Below, piece after piece: positions 35,896-48,135 of a stretch of 64,000 nucleotides of DNA. The notes under the pieces are model-generated. The model saw only the letters and a program-made list of their open reading frames with translations, ran no database searches and was not told the origin of the DNA. Source of the DNA: Quillaja saponaria (Eukaryota > Streptophyta > Magnoliopsida > Fabales > Quillajaceae); the NCBI GenBank assembly GCA_029379385.1, contig CM055617.1, positions 5,890,001 to 5,954,000 on the forward strand, written 5' to 3'. How positions within the stretch are numbered: the stretch's first letter is position 1; each line of letters starts with the position of its first letter. Both the position numbers and the translations under genes were made by a program.

Positions 35896-38800
35896 TTAAA
35901 TATTAAGTAGTGCCTTCCTTCGCTCATGGACACTCTCAACATATTCTTCCAGATTTGGAGGATCATCTTCTTTTCCATGTATAGATGCTTGTCCTCGAAT
36001 CACCTAACAAAAGATTCAAAACCATGAAAGAATAATTGTAAATATGCCCACGGACAACAGAGGAGAGGCAGGAACATGAAAGTGCTAGATTCTTACCTTT
36101 GATGCCCAGGTCCGTTCAGCTTGTTCGCATATATCTCTAATGTCCCTTCCAGACATTCTAAAATGCCAAGAACCAATAAAAAAAAGTAAGGGGCAACATG
36201 ATGCACAATGCAAAAACAGTAAGGTAGGTATAAAGGGCAAACTGATTGTAATAATCACTTGTAGTTGTATGTCCCACCCTTACATTCTAAGGGATTGGAT
36301 TAAGGCTTGTGGAGGTTAAAAAGTGAAAACAAAGAACAGATAATGGTGAAATTTCAATATAAAGTAATCCTTCATATGAGCAAAAGAGTTACTCAAACAT
36401 ACCCTTTTGTAATTTCTGCAAATTCATCTATGTCGGATCTTGTCAGATGCTTTGCATATTTAGCAATTATTCCCATACGGGCATCGTGATCAGGCAGGCC
36501 AAATATGATTGATGAATTGAACCGACTGTAAAAACATAGAGATCACATAAATTAGGAATCTTTCCACTGGTATTTGAAATGGTTGTAATCTACAAAGAGA
36601 TTCTTTTTTCACAAACTTACCTAATTAATGCAGGATCAAGATCTTGCTTTCTATTTGTGGCAGCAATTAAAATCACTTTCTTTTTCTGTACAAAACCATC
36701 TATCTGCAAATATGTTTGTTCTGTAATCATATACATTGACTAAAAATAAAAATTTAGCCAGCTTAATGCTTAATGCAATTCGTAACTACAATATTTACAT
36801 GACTGGTGAAAAAGAAAGAATCAATGTTACCAGGTACATTTATAGGCATATTAATTTCGTTCTACCTGTTGCAATAGAACTGACAAGATTCGACGACTAA
36901 ATTCATGCGTCCCGCTATCACGCGCACCAGCTAAAGCATCAATCTGTATCTCAAAAAAGGAAAAGAAAAACCCCACTCGTATGACAAGAAGAAAAAAACA
37001 GTAAGGGCTAATACACTACGAGATAAAACAGAATTATAAGGACATAAAGTAGAATGGAATGCATAAGATGAAAAAGTTTCCTGTGGAGAGTAGTTATATT
37101 GAAGCCATTGCTGAGCAAGCATTAGTTGCTAAAATTACCTCATCAAGAAAAATGATAGCACCATTGGGAAAATCATTAGCAACTGAAAAAATTCTTCCTA
37201 ATGAGCGTTCACTTTCACCAAACCATTTGGATATGATAATCTCCAATGGCACATATAGCAAAGGGACCCCCTGTCAAGTCATGTCATATGCTCACTTTTA
37301 GTCAAATATTGTGTATAATAAATAAAAAAACTAAAATAATATTCAAGCTCAAGTATGCATGAAAATGTGTCAGCAAGTATTTTAGTTTTATTGTCAGAGC
37401 ATGTCCAAAATAAATAACCACATAATGCAGCTTGTGAGATGGTGCTCACATCGTTTCAATTTGAGCATAGCAGCTTCCCAAACACACGGCTTTCAGCCTC
37501 CTCCCCACCCCTAGCAAACAAGAAAGTGGTGTGTGTATGAGTGTTATGTGTAAAAGAACTTTTCTTTCCATGCTAGTTTTGTTCTAGAATTGTATATATT
37601 AGATAATTAGATTACTAGATCCAAGGTCCAAAAGTTTCTCAAACAAGTTTAGTACAAAGACAATTCATACTTCTTGCTTGTGCATCATCTTACAACTGTA
37701 GTGAAAAAAATAATTAAATTCAACATTTTGACTAGGACTAAAAAGGGAAAAAAGACAAACAATCACAACATATCAAAAAGTTTTGGGTAATGAAGATGCA
37801 AAATGATATGCATATGGACAAGCATGCAATATTTATTACTCATTACAGTCAATGAAGCAGCTTACCGCTTGATTAGCAATAACACGAGCACAAGAAGTCT
37901 TCCCTGTTCCTGAAATCAAACATGCCACATGAATGTTAGCTAAACCTCATACTTGAACTCTAGGATGAAAACTACAACTGATGGCAAGTTCTTAATTTGT
38001 ATGGCTTTCATGTCTCAGTCTCACCAACAAATGCAGTGAAAGCAAAATCAGTTAAACATATCTATTATAAGCAAGAAAATCATTTAATGCACTCCTCACA
38101 ACTAAAGGCCTTGCCTCCGGGGAAAGAAATAAAAGCAGTTGAATAACTGAATTTGATGGACTGTAATATAAGTTGGTGACTCCGGCATAATTGATGTTTT
38201 AAAGCTGTAACTAGAATACACAGACGGAAAAACATGATTCAACATACAAGCTGGTTACTTCCTTCTCATTAGGCAAAGTATTTCATATGATTGATCCTAT
38301 TTTTGAAATTATCAGTCTGTCCTTAGTGTTATCCTTTGCCGTTGATCACATCTTTAACAAGTAGTTTGGATGTTTTTGTGTGAACCGATTTTAGTTCTAC
38401 AATATGTAACTCACAAAATAGTACTACATGCCCACAATTATAAAAGAGATGGTAAAACACTGGCAGTAACTCCTAGAGTGCATATACATATTTCAGTTGC
38501 AAATGTGTTTTGAATTTTGATCATCCCCAAAGAACAGACAAGCTCTTGGAGTACAACTTTGTTTTTTTTAAATTTAAGTCTGCATATGAGTCCCATGCCT
38601 TTCAACAGCAGGTCCAACAAGAAAATAAGTGAACAGAAAGCATGAATATTTTAAACTAATTAATAAGTTGACAAACATTTTCCGTGCTCAAATTGATACC
38701 TGGTGGACCTTCAAAGAGCAGAGCTCGAGGCGTGTTTGACTCAAACTTACTCCGAGTCTTATGAGCGATACCATCATACACCTCAGGATGACGCAAAGCC

Positions 38801-41800
38801 AACAGTATAGTATCTTCTATTTGTCTATAACATTCAGTAGTTAAAACTGTATAAGTATAGGTACTTTCATTTATGCATCCATGCCTGGGCAAATGAAAAC
38901 AGAGATACAGAAGAGAAGCTACAAGTAAACATGTTACAGAAATTCCCAAAGGATTCAACTAAATATTGCACTACTGCTTATCATATTCAGGGAATAGAAA
39001 CAATCAAATTGTTAAAACTTGACCCAGAAGATTTCTGTCATGGTACCTGATCCTTGAAATAATAAACAGACAAAATACAGTTTGCACACCCCAGAGAGAA
39101 TATAATGATACTTAACTAATCCAATGTACATTGTTGAAATATGCTTCACAGTGAAAATTCAGTCACATTGTATCATATCATGTAACCAAAAGAATCAAGA
39201 GAGTGGGGGGAAGTTACAGTTTTGTTCAAGCTGTGCAGCTTATGCTCATCCAATTGAAGTTTAGACACCATGTCGTTAATAATTTGAAAGTTCATTGCAA
39301 TTTCAAAAGCACATAGAATAATCAAGTGAGGGTAATTAACTATAATGAACATGTAGAAGCAAGATTTGAAGTGGAGCCGAGCCCTTCACATACCGTTTTT
39401 GATGATCATACCCAGCAATGTTGTCCCATGATATCTTATTGTTTGACTGACTTGTGGTCATGGAGGGTTCGTCAACTCCATAAATTTGAATTCCCATGAA
39501 CTCAAGACTAGGAATAGTTATATCTTCATCTGCAGTTTCTTCTGTGGTTTTATTTTTTCTGAACTTCCTACCAGCTATTTCCAAAACAGATACTAAAGCA
39601 TCAAGCTCTTCAGAACTCAACATCCCCTGCTTTATGAAATGAACTTCCTGCAATTTACTCAAGGCATTACAAATTCTCATTATGAATTTTTTATTTTTAT
39701 TTTTTCATTTGTGATATAGAATAAGCACTAGAAAGTACAAAAGAAACTTTATTGGATGATAGCATCACAATTTGAAGAAGTTAGATACTAACAGCTTTAT
39801 CAGATTTTTTATAAGAGTGGAATATGACTATGCGTAGCAATTCAGCATCCAAAGTTTTATCAGTTGACTGTTCATTGATCCGCTTGAATATCCTTTCGCC
39901 TTCCTGGATGTTTAAGTCCAAGGTTCCAACCAGCTGCGCTGGATAGCTCGCAAGAAACAGGGAGCATTTTGAATCCATTTAGTAAGTATATTGACTAACA
40001 ATAGACAAATAAAATTAAATACATCAAGTAATAATACTGACAACATAGGCAAATATTAAAAGATGGTTCAAAAGATGTAACGTAGAGTAATTGAAAAACA
40101 TTGAAAAATGACCGCACCTGTCCCAAGAAAACAACGGCATTTCCAAAACTGAAGAACTTCCTTCAACTTTTAGGCCCAGATGTGAAACAAGGTTTGCAAT
40201 AAGATGTGAAGCTTCACATGCTGGAGGAATATAGAAACAGGTACGGACCTATAGTTTACATATGCTGCCATCAGATATACTTTTAATACATATTAATAAA
40301 TGAGGTATAGGTATACTTGATACGGAGACATACTAAATGGTTAAGCTCTCAACTAGTAGAAAATTGGTTTGCAAAGATTATTATTAAAACAGGTAAAGAT
40401 ATTCACAGGGATAGTTAGTCAAGAAACAGTTGAACATATATATCGACCCGCATGTACCCAGAAGCACATGCACCGGTTGAAATGCAAACCTTCTACGAGA
40501 TTAATAAATGTACTCCAGCAGCAGAGATCACAAATTCAGGTACTTATATCTTATTGATTATTGAGTAAAAGTATAGCACACTGAAGTCTTAATTTGAGGG
40601 GGTGAAGATATAAGTAGTCCAACAAGGAGAGTTCACAGTAGCATGATTATGAACATAAAAGTAACATTAGGCTGGAAAACAACTCGAGCTTAGATGTGCA
40701 ACTCATTTTGTCAAGTCACTGGGATAAGTCATCGTACTTCATAATTCTAAAGTTCTTGAACCATCCTTAATTAGTCACCCCTTTCTAGGGAAGGAGGAAA
40801 GGAAAGGAAGAGGATAAAAGCTCATAATGAGAAAAAACAAGCTTGACAATCGAGATGTGTGTTGAAGAGGGTACTCTCTCTAATAATTAAAAGAAACTGA
40901 AAGGTTACAAGTTCTTGATGATCAAGTGTCACAATGCTCATAGGTCTGCTTTTTCTTTGACTAATAAGAGGAGGAGGATTTGCCTCTAATATTATAGTAG
41001 GCCAGCTCCAAGCCTCCAACATAAAATGAATCCAAAAGTCAGCAGAGAGAAACAGCTAGAAATACTAACACCATCAGTCAATTAGTACGAAAGCTACTCC
41101 TGCCCTTACTAGCTATTTATATGAAAAAGAAACAATCGAGTTATTCGGTAGATTTTTTCCATAAAGCATTTGAATCGTAAGCTAAACTTCCTCTTTCTAT
41201 TAGTAGGAAGAACTTCCTGAGAATACAAAAACCATCAAGATTAGTTCAAATATACTCCAAGTTGTCACCTTTGATTGAATGAATAGCATTTTAAAAATTA
41301 GCTATAAGTAGTGCCTCCAAATTATAAAAATTAAGTAAAATAACCTTTCCATTGATAACAGAAACACCCACGACAGGATGGGAACCAGATTTCATTCCTT
41401 TACTTCTAAGCAAATCATCAATTTGCTGTTGTTGTTTCTTGGCAATTCCCTCCAAATCCACAGGTCTTGAAGGACTCTCCGATGGCAAAGAAGGTTTTGC
41501 ATCACCCTAAACAATACTTTTAATTTAAAGTTAATTCAATGCAGAACATGCATCTAATTTCTCACAAACCAGGCATGCATAAACACACCTTATCAGCATC
41601 TGTATGCCCAACTTTTGGCACATTAACCCCAACCAAACCAATGCCAGCTAAGAAAGCTGAAATCCAAGCAATTGGTTTACGAGCTTCAGTTTGCAATCTT
41701 GAAGACTGAACCTTGAATGCATTGAACACAGAAGAACCTGGACAAGATAAATTTCAATTACACCATTCAAAATTCAAACTTTAAGTTAGAATTATGCTCT

Positions 41801-42197
41801 GGTAAATAACACTAACGGCTCATTTGACATATCGCATAAGGATAACATGATTGTATAAAATAATCACGTGACTCTTATGTAATGTTTGGCATATAAGGAT
41901 AACATAGTTTTATAAAACTATCACATGACTCTAATATAATGTTTGGCTCCTCTTATACTATGCAAGAGGGAAAAAGAAAGAATAAGACAACATGCAGCCT
42001 AATATATTAAATAATAGTATACTATACGATGGGCGAAACAAGCCTAAGAGAACAGATAACATGCCTTCTTGCTTTCTTCCATGGAGGAGACGGCGATGGA
42101 TAACACATGGCCGACCGGGTAAAGAAGTTAGGGTTTTGGAGGTGTGGGTCGTAAGCAACGTCCGAGCTGTCCTGGTGAGCTTTTCCAGAACCGCCAT
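35896..42197 (-). CDS. AAA-type ATPase with N-terminal targeting sequence and a membrane span (mitochondrial?)
   Basis: Fourteen exons give 578 residues: 42197-42065, 41737-41589, 41506-41345, 40248-40118, 39946-39793, 39647-39394, 38824-38700, 37909-37866, 37270-37139, 36943-36866, 36703-36621, 36525-36403, 36157-36097 and 36003-35896. The start MAVLEKLTRTARTLLTTHTS is basic, hydroxyl-rich and free of acidic residues apart from one Glu, like a mitochondrial presequence. A hydrophobic span follows at 67-84 (IAWISAFLAGIGLVGVNV). The single AAA module has Walker A GPPGTGKTS split over exons 7/8 (about 366), Walker B IIFLDEID (about 423) and the second region of homology AATNRKQDLDPALISRF (about 467). 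The order resembles membrane-anchored AAA proteins, but it has no FtsH-type zinc protease site. Intron 1 appears to use a GC donor (GAAG|GCATGT). Function unknown to me; by gene order it may correspond to Arabidopsis At4g04180. Confidence 0.88.
41834..41947. repeat. 57-bp tandem duplication in AAA ATPase intron 1 (MITE-like sequence)
   Basis: Two units, 41834-41890 and 41891-41947, share ATAAGGATAACAT, TATAAAA, ATCAC, TGACTCT and end in TAATGTTTGGC. The motifs TTTGGCATA and AAGGATAACA are the kind found at ends of small plant transposons, but I see no clear terminal inverted repeats. Confidence 0.8.
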
Positions 42198-43787
42198 TAA
42201 AATTTTCAGAGTATAGTATGCTTAGTTTATTGGGAGCTAATTGTATTATATAATTGTATTAGGATATAATTGGCAAACAAAACTTGGCGATGAAGAAACT
42301 AGCGCATAGGTCGGCGTAAAAGAAAAATATTGGTGGGCTGAAAGCCCGTTTCTTTAGGCCTGATATGATCTGAGCCCAATGGGCATGGAATACTCCCTTA
42401 TGGTATTAATTGTGGTCCACTGGCCCAACTTGATCTCTTACTATACCTTTGACCTTTTTCTTTGTAATGTTAAATTTTTAAATTTGTTAGCAGATAATAG
42501 GATATTAATAATGGATAAAGGGATGCCTATTCAAGACTTTATCTTTTCCAATAGAGTTGTAAAATTTTTCCCACGAGGCATAGTTCAATTGGTAAATTAT
42601 GGTTGAGACAATTGTAAACTCTGAAAAAAATTAGGTTCACACTTATAAAATATAGAGATACTCATGAAAACTAAAAGATTAAACTCACACCTAAAAAATA
42701 TGAAGATACTCTTGAGAAATCGAAAAAAAAAAAAAAAAAAGAGTTTTGAAATTTCTTTTTTTAATATAACAAAAACTTTCCGTTAGCTCAAAAATTAGTT
42801 CCAGTCAAGTAAGTTATTTGAGTTTAACTTGAGTAAAGGAATACATTGCTCGAGCTTGAGCTAAGTTAAATTAATTATAAAGTGAGGCAATCTCGGATCA
42901 TGATTAATTTTAAACTGAGCTATTTTATTCTCATTACTTTGTAGAAAATCTAACTTTGCAGACAAAATCTAAATCTTTCAAAATGCATTATCTTGTTTAA
43001 TTGGTGTCTTATATAGAAGGGGATCCACAGGTACCAAATATGCAGCAAGGCAAAGTTTTGGGTCTTGTCGTTGTGGCAAGCACCTTATTTTCCAAAGGAA
43101 TTGGACAGCACATGGAACTTGCACTAGCAGTCATGCAGAGATGCTGTATGCATCTGATTTGGACTCATCGTTACGCCCCACAAGAAATTTATTCTTCGTT
43201 AATCAGATTTTACCACTCAGACATTATCAAGTTCAATAATTTAAATAATTTGAAATACGTAGGAGTAAAGGACAAAAACAAAGCCTATTGGGAAAGATAT
43301 TAAATTAGAGTTCATACCTGAACAAGTTGGCAGATCTACTTAAATTATTGGCTCTCAAGTAGAAGAAAGGGACATATGAACCTTCAAGGTATCTGCACTT
43401 TCTCTGGAAACAGCTTTTCAGCTAATACTTCATGCATCTTAATTTGCAGTTGGATTTAATTTTTAAATTTCATTTCCATTATTCTTCTCTCAGGCATACA
43501 TACATATCATATAACCCACTATTTTTTTTTTAATGAAAATTGTTTTTTAAATTAAAATTACAGAATTGAACCCTTTTTTTTATATATAACTAAACATTCA
43601 TAGATAAGAACAGGAGCATGACATCATGTCAATAGTGAAACGGAGGAATTTAGTTTTAACTTCTAAACCTTTTCTTTTCAGTTACACCGGACACCGTAAA
43701 ACTAAAGCCACTATACAACTTTATCTACAAAATATAGAAACCAAAAATTAAAAAAATAAAATAAAATCAAACTTTAGTAATTAATTA
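42198..43787. other. intergenic region upstream of the AAA ATPase gene
   Basis: No gene supported. A stretch near 42555-42720 has a tRNA-like A-box resemblance (GGCATAGTTCAATTGGTA) followed by two similar segments with CTCACAC/TTCACAC and AAATATGAAGATACTC, period about 52. It may be SINE-derived. An open plus-strand frame at 43001-43303 (100 codons) matches nothing I recognise. Remaining sequence is AT-rich. Confidence 0.5.
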
Positions 43788-44837
43788 CTAATGAGAGGTT
43801 AATACACTTTTCTTTGTGAATAGGCTGCGGAGGTTAAAAAGATTACCACCACTTCCAACAATACCAACGCCACCTTCAACGCCGCTGACACGGCTGTTAC
43901 TGCTCCGATTTTCGCTGTCACCACCACTGACACCAATAGCACTGTTTGCGCCACTTGTGCAACTCAAATGATGTCTATAACCAATGCACATCGGAACATT
44001 CAAATTCAAAACTCTGGCCTTTGAACTGCCGCCACCGGTGGTAGTGGTGGTGCCCATTTTGCTCCGGCGAATATTTAGGGTTTCTTTCTTTAACCCCTTT
44101 TCAGCATTTTTAATCACATGGTCCAAGTTCTTCGATCCGGAGCCTCCACGTCGGACCTGCCAGACTGGGCTGCTCCGTCCTAAATGGACTCCGGGACGAC
44201 CCGGACTGCTGGGCCATTTTCTTGACTTGGACTCCCCAGCTGAGTTACTCCTTGAACACGGTGCGCTATTGACCTTCCGGGTTCCCGAAGCTCCGGTGAA
44301 CAATTTGGGTCGGGTCCCAGCATTTCCGGCAGATCTACTCCTAGAGAACGGCCATATATTGATATTCAACTCAGCTGAACTCGTTCCGCTTCCGTTCTTC
44401 CTCTCTTTCTTCTTCTCTTTCTCCTTATCCTTATCCTTATCTTCCGGTTGGTTATTGACGGCGTTTTTCTTATCGCTCTTTTTGAAAATGTCTTTCCACC
44501 GCTTTGACACTGATAGTCCGGTGGCAAACTCAATCGCGGGAGATGTTATCTCGGGCCCTGGTCCGGGTTCCGGGTCTGGTTCGTGAACATTTGGTTCTGG
44601 GGTGGGAATTTCTGGGTTTTGGTCATGTGGGTCGTCAGTGTTGGTGTGGAGTGGAAGGAGCTGAAGAGGCAGAAGAACACCATCGACAATAAGCTCGTCA
44701 GGCAGAGAGAAGATTTGGTTGAGGGAAAGATGGGTTTCGGACCATCCAGAACTCGAATTCTGGTGATTTGGAATCACTGCTTCTTCTACTGGGACTGGCT
44801 GATAGAGTTTGGGTCTCCAGGTTGAGCCTTTGAGCAT
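43788..44837 (-). CDS. intronless plant-specific protein of unknown function
   Basis: A single uninterrupted 349-codon frame on the minus strand, starting MLKGSTWRPKLYQPVPVEEA. The early motif LSLNQIFSLPDELIVDGVLL, a Pro/acidic stretch, a Lys/Glu-rich charged segment (DKDKEKEKKKERKNG), many Ser/Arg pairs and the block VLNLNVPMCIGYRHHLSC near the C terminus recall a family of plant proteins with no assigned function, possibly the DUF1645-type group. No signal peptide or membrane span is evident; the SR-rich and charged composition suggests an intrinsically disordered, perhaps nuclear or calmodulin-binding, protein. A long frame on the opposite strand (43984-44586) is a shadow of its codon bias. 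A GA microsatellite lies about 150 bp upstream. Confidence 0.75.
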   Translation of the reverse strand: MLKGSTWRPKLYQPVPVEEAVIPNHQNSSSGWSETHLSLNQIFSLPDELIVDGVLLPLQLLPLHTNTDDPHDQNPEIPTPEPNVHEPDPEPGPGPEITSPAIEFATGLSVSKRWKDIFKKSDKKNAVNNQPEDKDKDKEKEKKKERKNGSGTSSAELNINIWPFSRSRSAGNAGTRPKLFTGASGTRKVNSAPCSRSNSAGESKSRKWPSSPGRPGVHLGRSSPVWQVRRGGSGSKNLDHVIKNAEKGLKKETLNIRRSKMGTTTTTGGGSSKARVLNLNVPMCIGYRHHLSCTSGANSAIGVSGGDSENRSSNSRVSGVEGGVGIVGSGGNLFNLRSLFTKKSVLTSH

Positions 44838-44981
44838 CCATGGATATTGGGCTAGAGAGAGATGCGGTGGTGGTTCCGTTTGGAGGGACGGGGGAAGTTT
44901 CTTTGGTTGCTAAGGTGTGAGCTCAAATGACCCTACAATTCTACAAAGCATTAAAGAAGAGAGAATGAGAGTAATAAAATA

Positions 44982-44984
<3 letters not shown>

Positions 44985-45029
<45 letters not shown>
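44985..45029. repeat. GA dinucleotide microsatellite
   Basis: About 22 perfect GA units, 150 bp upstream of the intronless gene, in its promoter or 5' UTR. On that gene's sense strand it reads CT. GA/CT repeats in plant 5' regions can bind BBR/BPC proteins, but nothing here proves that role. Confidence 0.95.
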
Positions 45030-45032
<3 letters not shown>

Positions 45033-48000
45033 GTTGAGTCCATACTGCTTGGAAAAAATAAAAATAAATACTAATTACACCATTGGTGCATTAATCAGGA
45101 AAAGGATAATGCTACTACTATTACTACATATGAAGTTGATTATATTTCATGTACTTGTCTTGGCTAATAATGATTTGGTGATAGATTAATTAAAATTAAA
45201 TTATATTTTTCTCTTATAATTTACTTAAAATTTTAGTTTCATTTTAATAATTTAAAATTTTAAAAATTAATCAATTACATTTTTATTGTAACGGTACTTA
45301 TAAGACATAAGACATGTCCAACTTCTGTGTCTCTGCTGTAATGTAATGGCACATTCAACTTAAGTTAATAATCTTGAGGACAAACATAAGTATGGCTTAA
45401 ATGGATAGATAATAAATTATTATTAAAAAAAATAAAAAATATATATAAATTTTTAGGCACTATTTTGAAAAGAAAATTAAATCCTCCACCACACCATTGT
45501 TGGTATTGCAATGACCAAATATTGAAGTTTTTAAAAGTAGTATGTACTGATTTTTTAATAAGTTAATTTGAGTGAAAGAAGTAATTTTATAATTAAAAAA
45601 AACTTAATAATAATAAATTCAAAAGGTCAAAACAAAATTAAATTTTAAAACAAATTACATGGACCGAAATTGTAATTTTAAATTAATTAAAATTTATTCA
45701 CAAGTTAGAGATAATCCAACATGTCCTAGTTTGGACTAGGCAAGGTCCCACGAAGATAAAGTTTGGCAAAAAATAACTAGTAGTATTCTTTCCCGACATA
45801 TAGTTTCCACACTCCTCTTCTTAAAAATAGATATGTATTATCCTTTCATCTTAGAAATAGGTTAAGTTCATCGTTGTATAAAAAAACAATAATAATAACA
45901 CTAAGAAATTCTTAGTGAGTAAATTTTTTTAACTTAAAATCTGATACCGTGAACTACTCTTTTATTATCTCGTACTAAATTATATTCTAAGGAATGTTGA
46001 TAATATTATTTTGTTTTTTATTTTTATTTTTTGAATATTTTTAATGATATGTATCTTGCATTACATATGCCAATTATGAATGGATTGCATAATAATTGAA
46101 CTTGATGATAGACCCTATTAGCTCTTAATTGAAAGCTTGATTGTCATGTGGCCACTTCATTAGTTTTTCAAACCATGAATGATATCAATAATGAAGCTAA
46201 ATGATAGGAATATGAGAATTAGAGTCTCAAACTTTGATTAGCATGGCCTAAACTTGTTATCAATTTTTTCTATAATTAGTAATATTTGTGAGTCAATTAA
46301 AAGAACTATTGTGAGCTTTGACAATAAAATGATTAGCCCAATTCTATTTTGTATCTGTTAGACATTTGCATTTTAAATAATTATTATAAATATCATAAAT
46401 TTATTCTGATTCTCGAAGTAAGTTATTATTTCATTTTAGTAAAATTGAAAAAAATATTTAATAAATATTAAGTATAGAACAAGTACGACTAATTCGTTAT
46501 TTTAATTAATTATTATTGAAATATTTTACAAAGATGAATTAAAAAAAAATAGGGGGTAATATAATTAATTAATTATATATAAAAAATGTGATATTACAAA
46601 ATTTGGAGTGAATCACACAAAAGCAAATATCGACGGTTGAAAATAATGTAAAAATTTAAAGGAAGTTTATAATCAGACCAGTTGACAAACAGAAGTGGAC
46701 CCTACTAAAGGAAACAAAAGTAGTTACTGTAAGATGGTGGGACCCGCAGGGACTACGGAATCTAATGTGTGAGAGAGAGAAGGGCATGTTTGAAAAGTTT
46801 GGAAAGATTTTACTTTTTGTTAATGGCGTTTGTTTGCAGGCAAAATGATGAGCCATGTGAAGGCAAAAACAACATAATTTCATTAATGAAAATGGTCCCA
46901 CACCAAACAGTCCCTTGTTGATAGCAACTGCCCCCTGCCTCTAGTTGCTGTAATATAGCTGTTAAATTTTGAGCTCCATGCAAAGTTTAGTATAATTTAT
47001 AAATCTCAGTGATAGAGAACATGATCCACAAACAAGTAATAACACTTGAGGACCACCATTCTAGCTATAGTACCTCTTCAGAAATGAAATGACATGAAAT
47101 TCTTTGTCAATTTGTTTACCATGTAATTGTCAATCCAAGTGCTTAGCCAATAGCCATGAATAATGCATATGGACTGGTTACTTGTTTGTAAATGGTAATT
47201 GACATGACAATTTGATTTATTACATCGGATTAATTTAGATATAAAATTGTTTTGTTATGTCCGATTGATTATCATTATTAATTTGTTTTACAAGAGTAAA
47301 ATGTATTTTTTATTAGTAAAAAAATAAATATAAAAACATAAGTGTATCGCACGTGAATTTTAGTTTATATTAATTTTGTTTAAGAATATGTTAGTCCAAA
47401 CTAAATATGTATTTAAAAGAAAAAAAATTATATGTATAATATAAATATAAAATAAATATTGAGATAAAATCTATTTATTTTTAATTTAGATTAAATTAGT
47501 AAATTATTGATATGTTGAGTTTGAATTAGATTGAAAATTGAATTGATCTGTGAATGAACACAAAATAAATTATATTGACAAATTTTGTCTATTGCTAATG
47601 AAATGATTTTTAAATCGAGTTATTGTCGGATCAATTATTATTTCTTTTAATATGCAAAACCTCAAAAAAAGTAGAGGGTTAATTTGTTTTGTGGATTAGT
47701 GACACATCATAACCAAGAGAGCTTTAATGGAAATGGGACAGAACACCTATGGGTTCGGACCACATGGCTCATAGCACTAGGCCTTGGGCTTCATCATCTC
47801 CATTTGTCCCTCTCGATCATCGCGCGCTTTGACTTTCATGCTACCTCATTTCTTTTTCCTTTACATATTTGAATTTTTTATATTTTATGAATACAATTTT
47901 GAAAATAATTATTACGACAGTAAATATTATATAATATAAAAATTATTACCCAACAAAAAAAAAATTTATAATACCCATACTCAACAAACTATCTTAGACT

Positions 48001-48101
48001 CACACTTAAAAAGTTATAAAAATATTTTTAAAAATTAAATTAATTTTATAACAATTTCATTTCTAAAATTATATTTATTACAGAAGACATTAATTAAAAA
48101 A

Positions 48102-48103
<2 letters not shown>

Positions 48104-48132
<29 letters not shown>
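48104..48132. repeat. TA dinucleotide microsatellite
   Basis: About 14 TA units in the AT-rich region. Confidence 0.9.

Positions 48133-48135
<3 letters not shown>

Noticed and set aside
41834..41947. CRISPR-like array
   Set aside because: Only two adjacent copies with no spacers; a plant intron duplication.
43001..43303. 100-codon plus-strand open frame with a QHMELALAVMQRCCMH stretch
   Set aside because: No known family, no upstream or downstream exons, and the surroundings look repeat-derived.
43984..44586. 200-codon open frame on the plus strand
   Set aside because: It lies fully opposite the 349-codon minus-strand gene, is rich in Leu/Phe/Pro as expected from reading Lys/Glu/Arg codons backwards, and has no recognisable domain.
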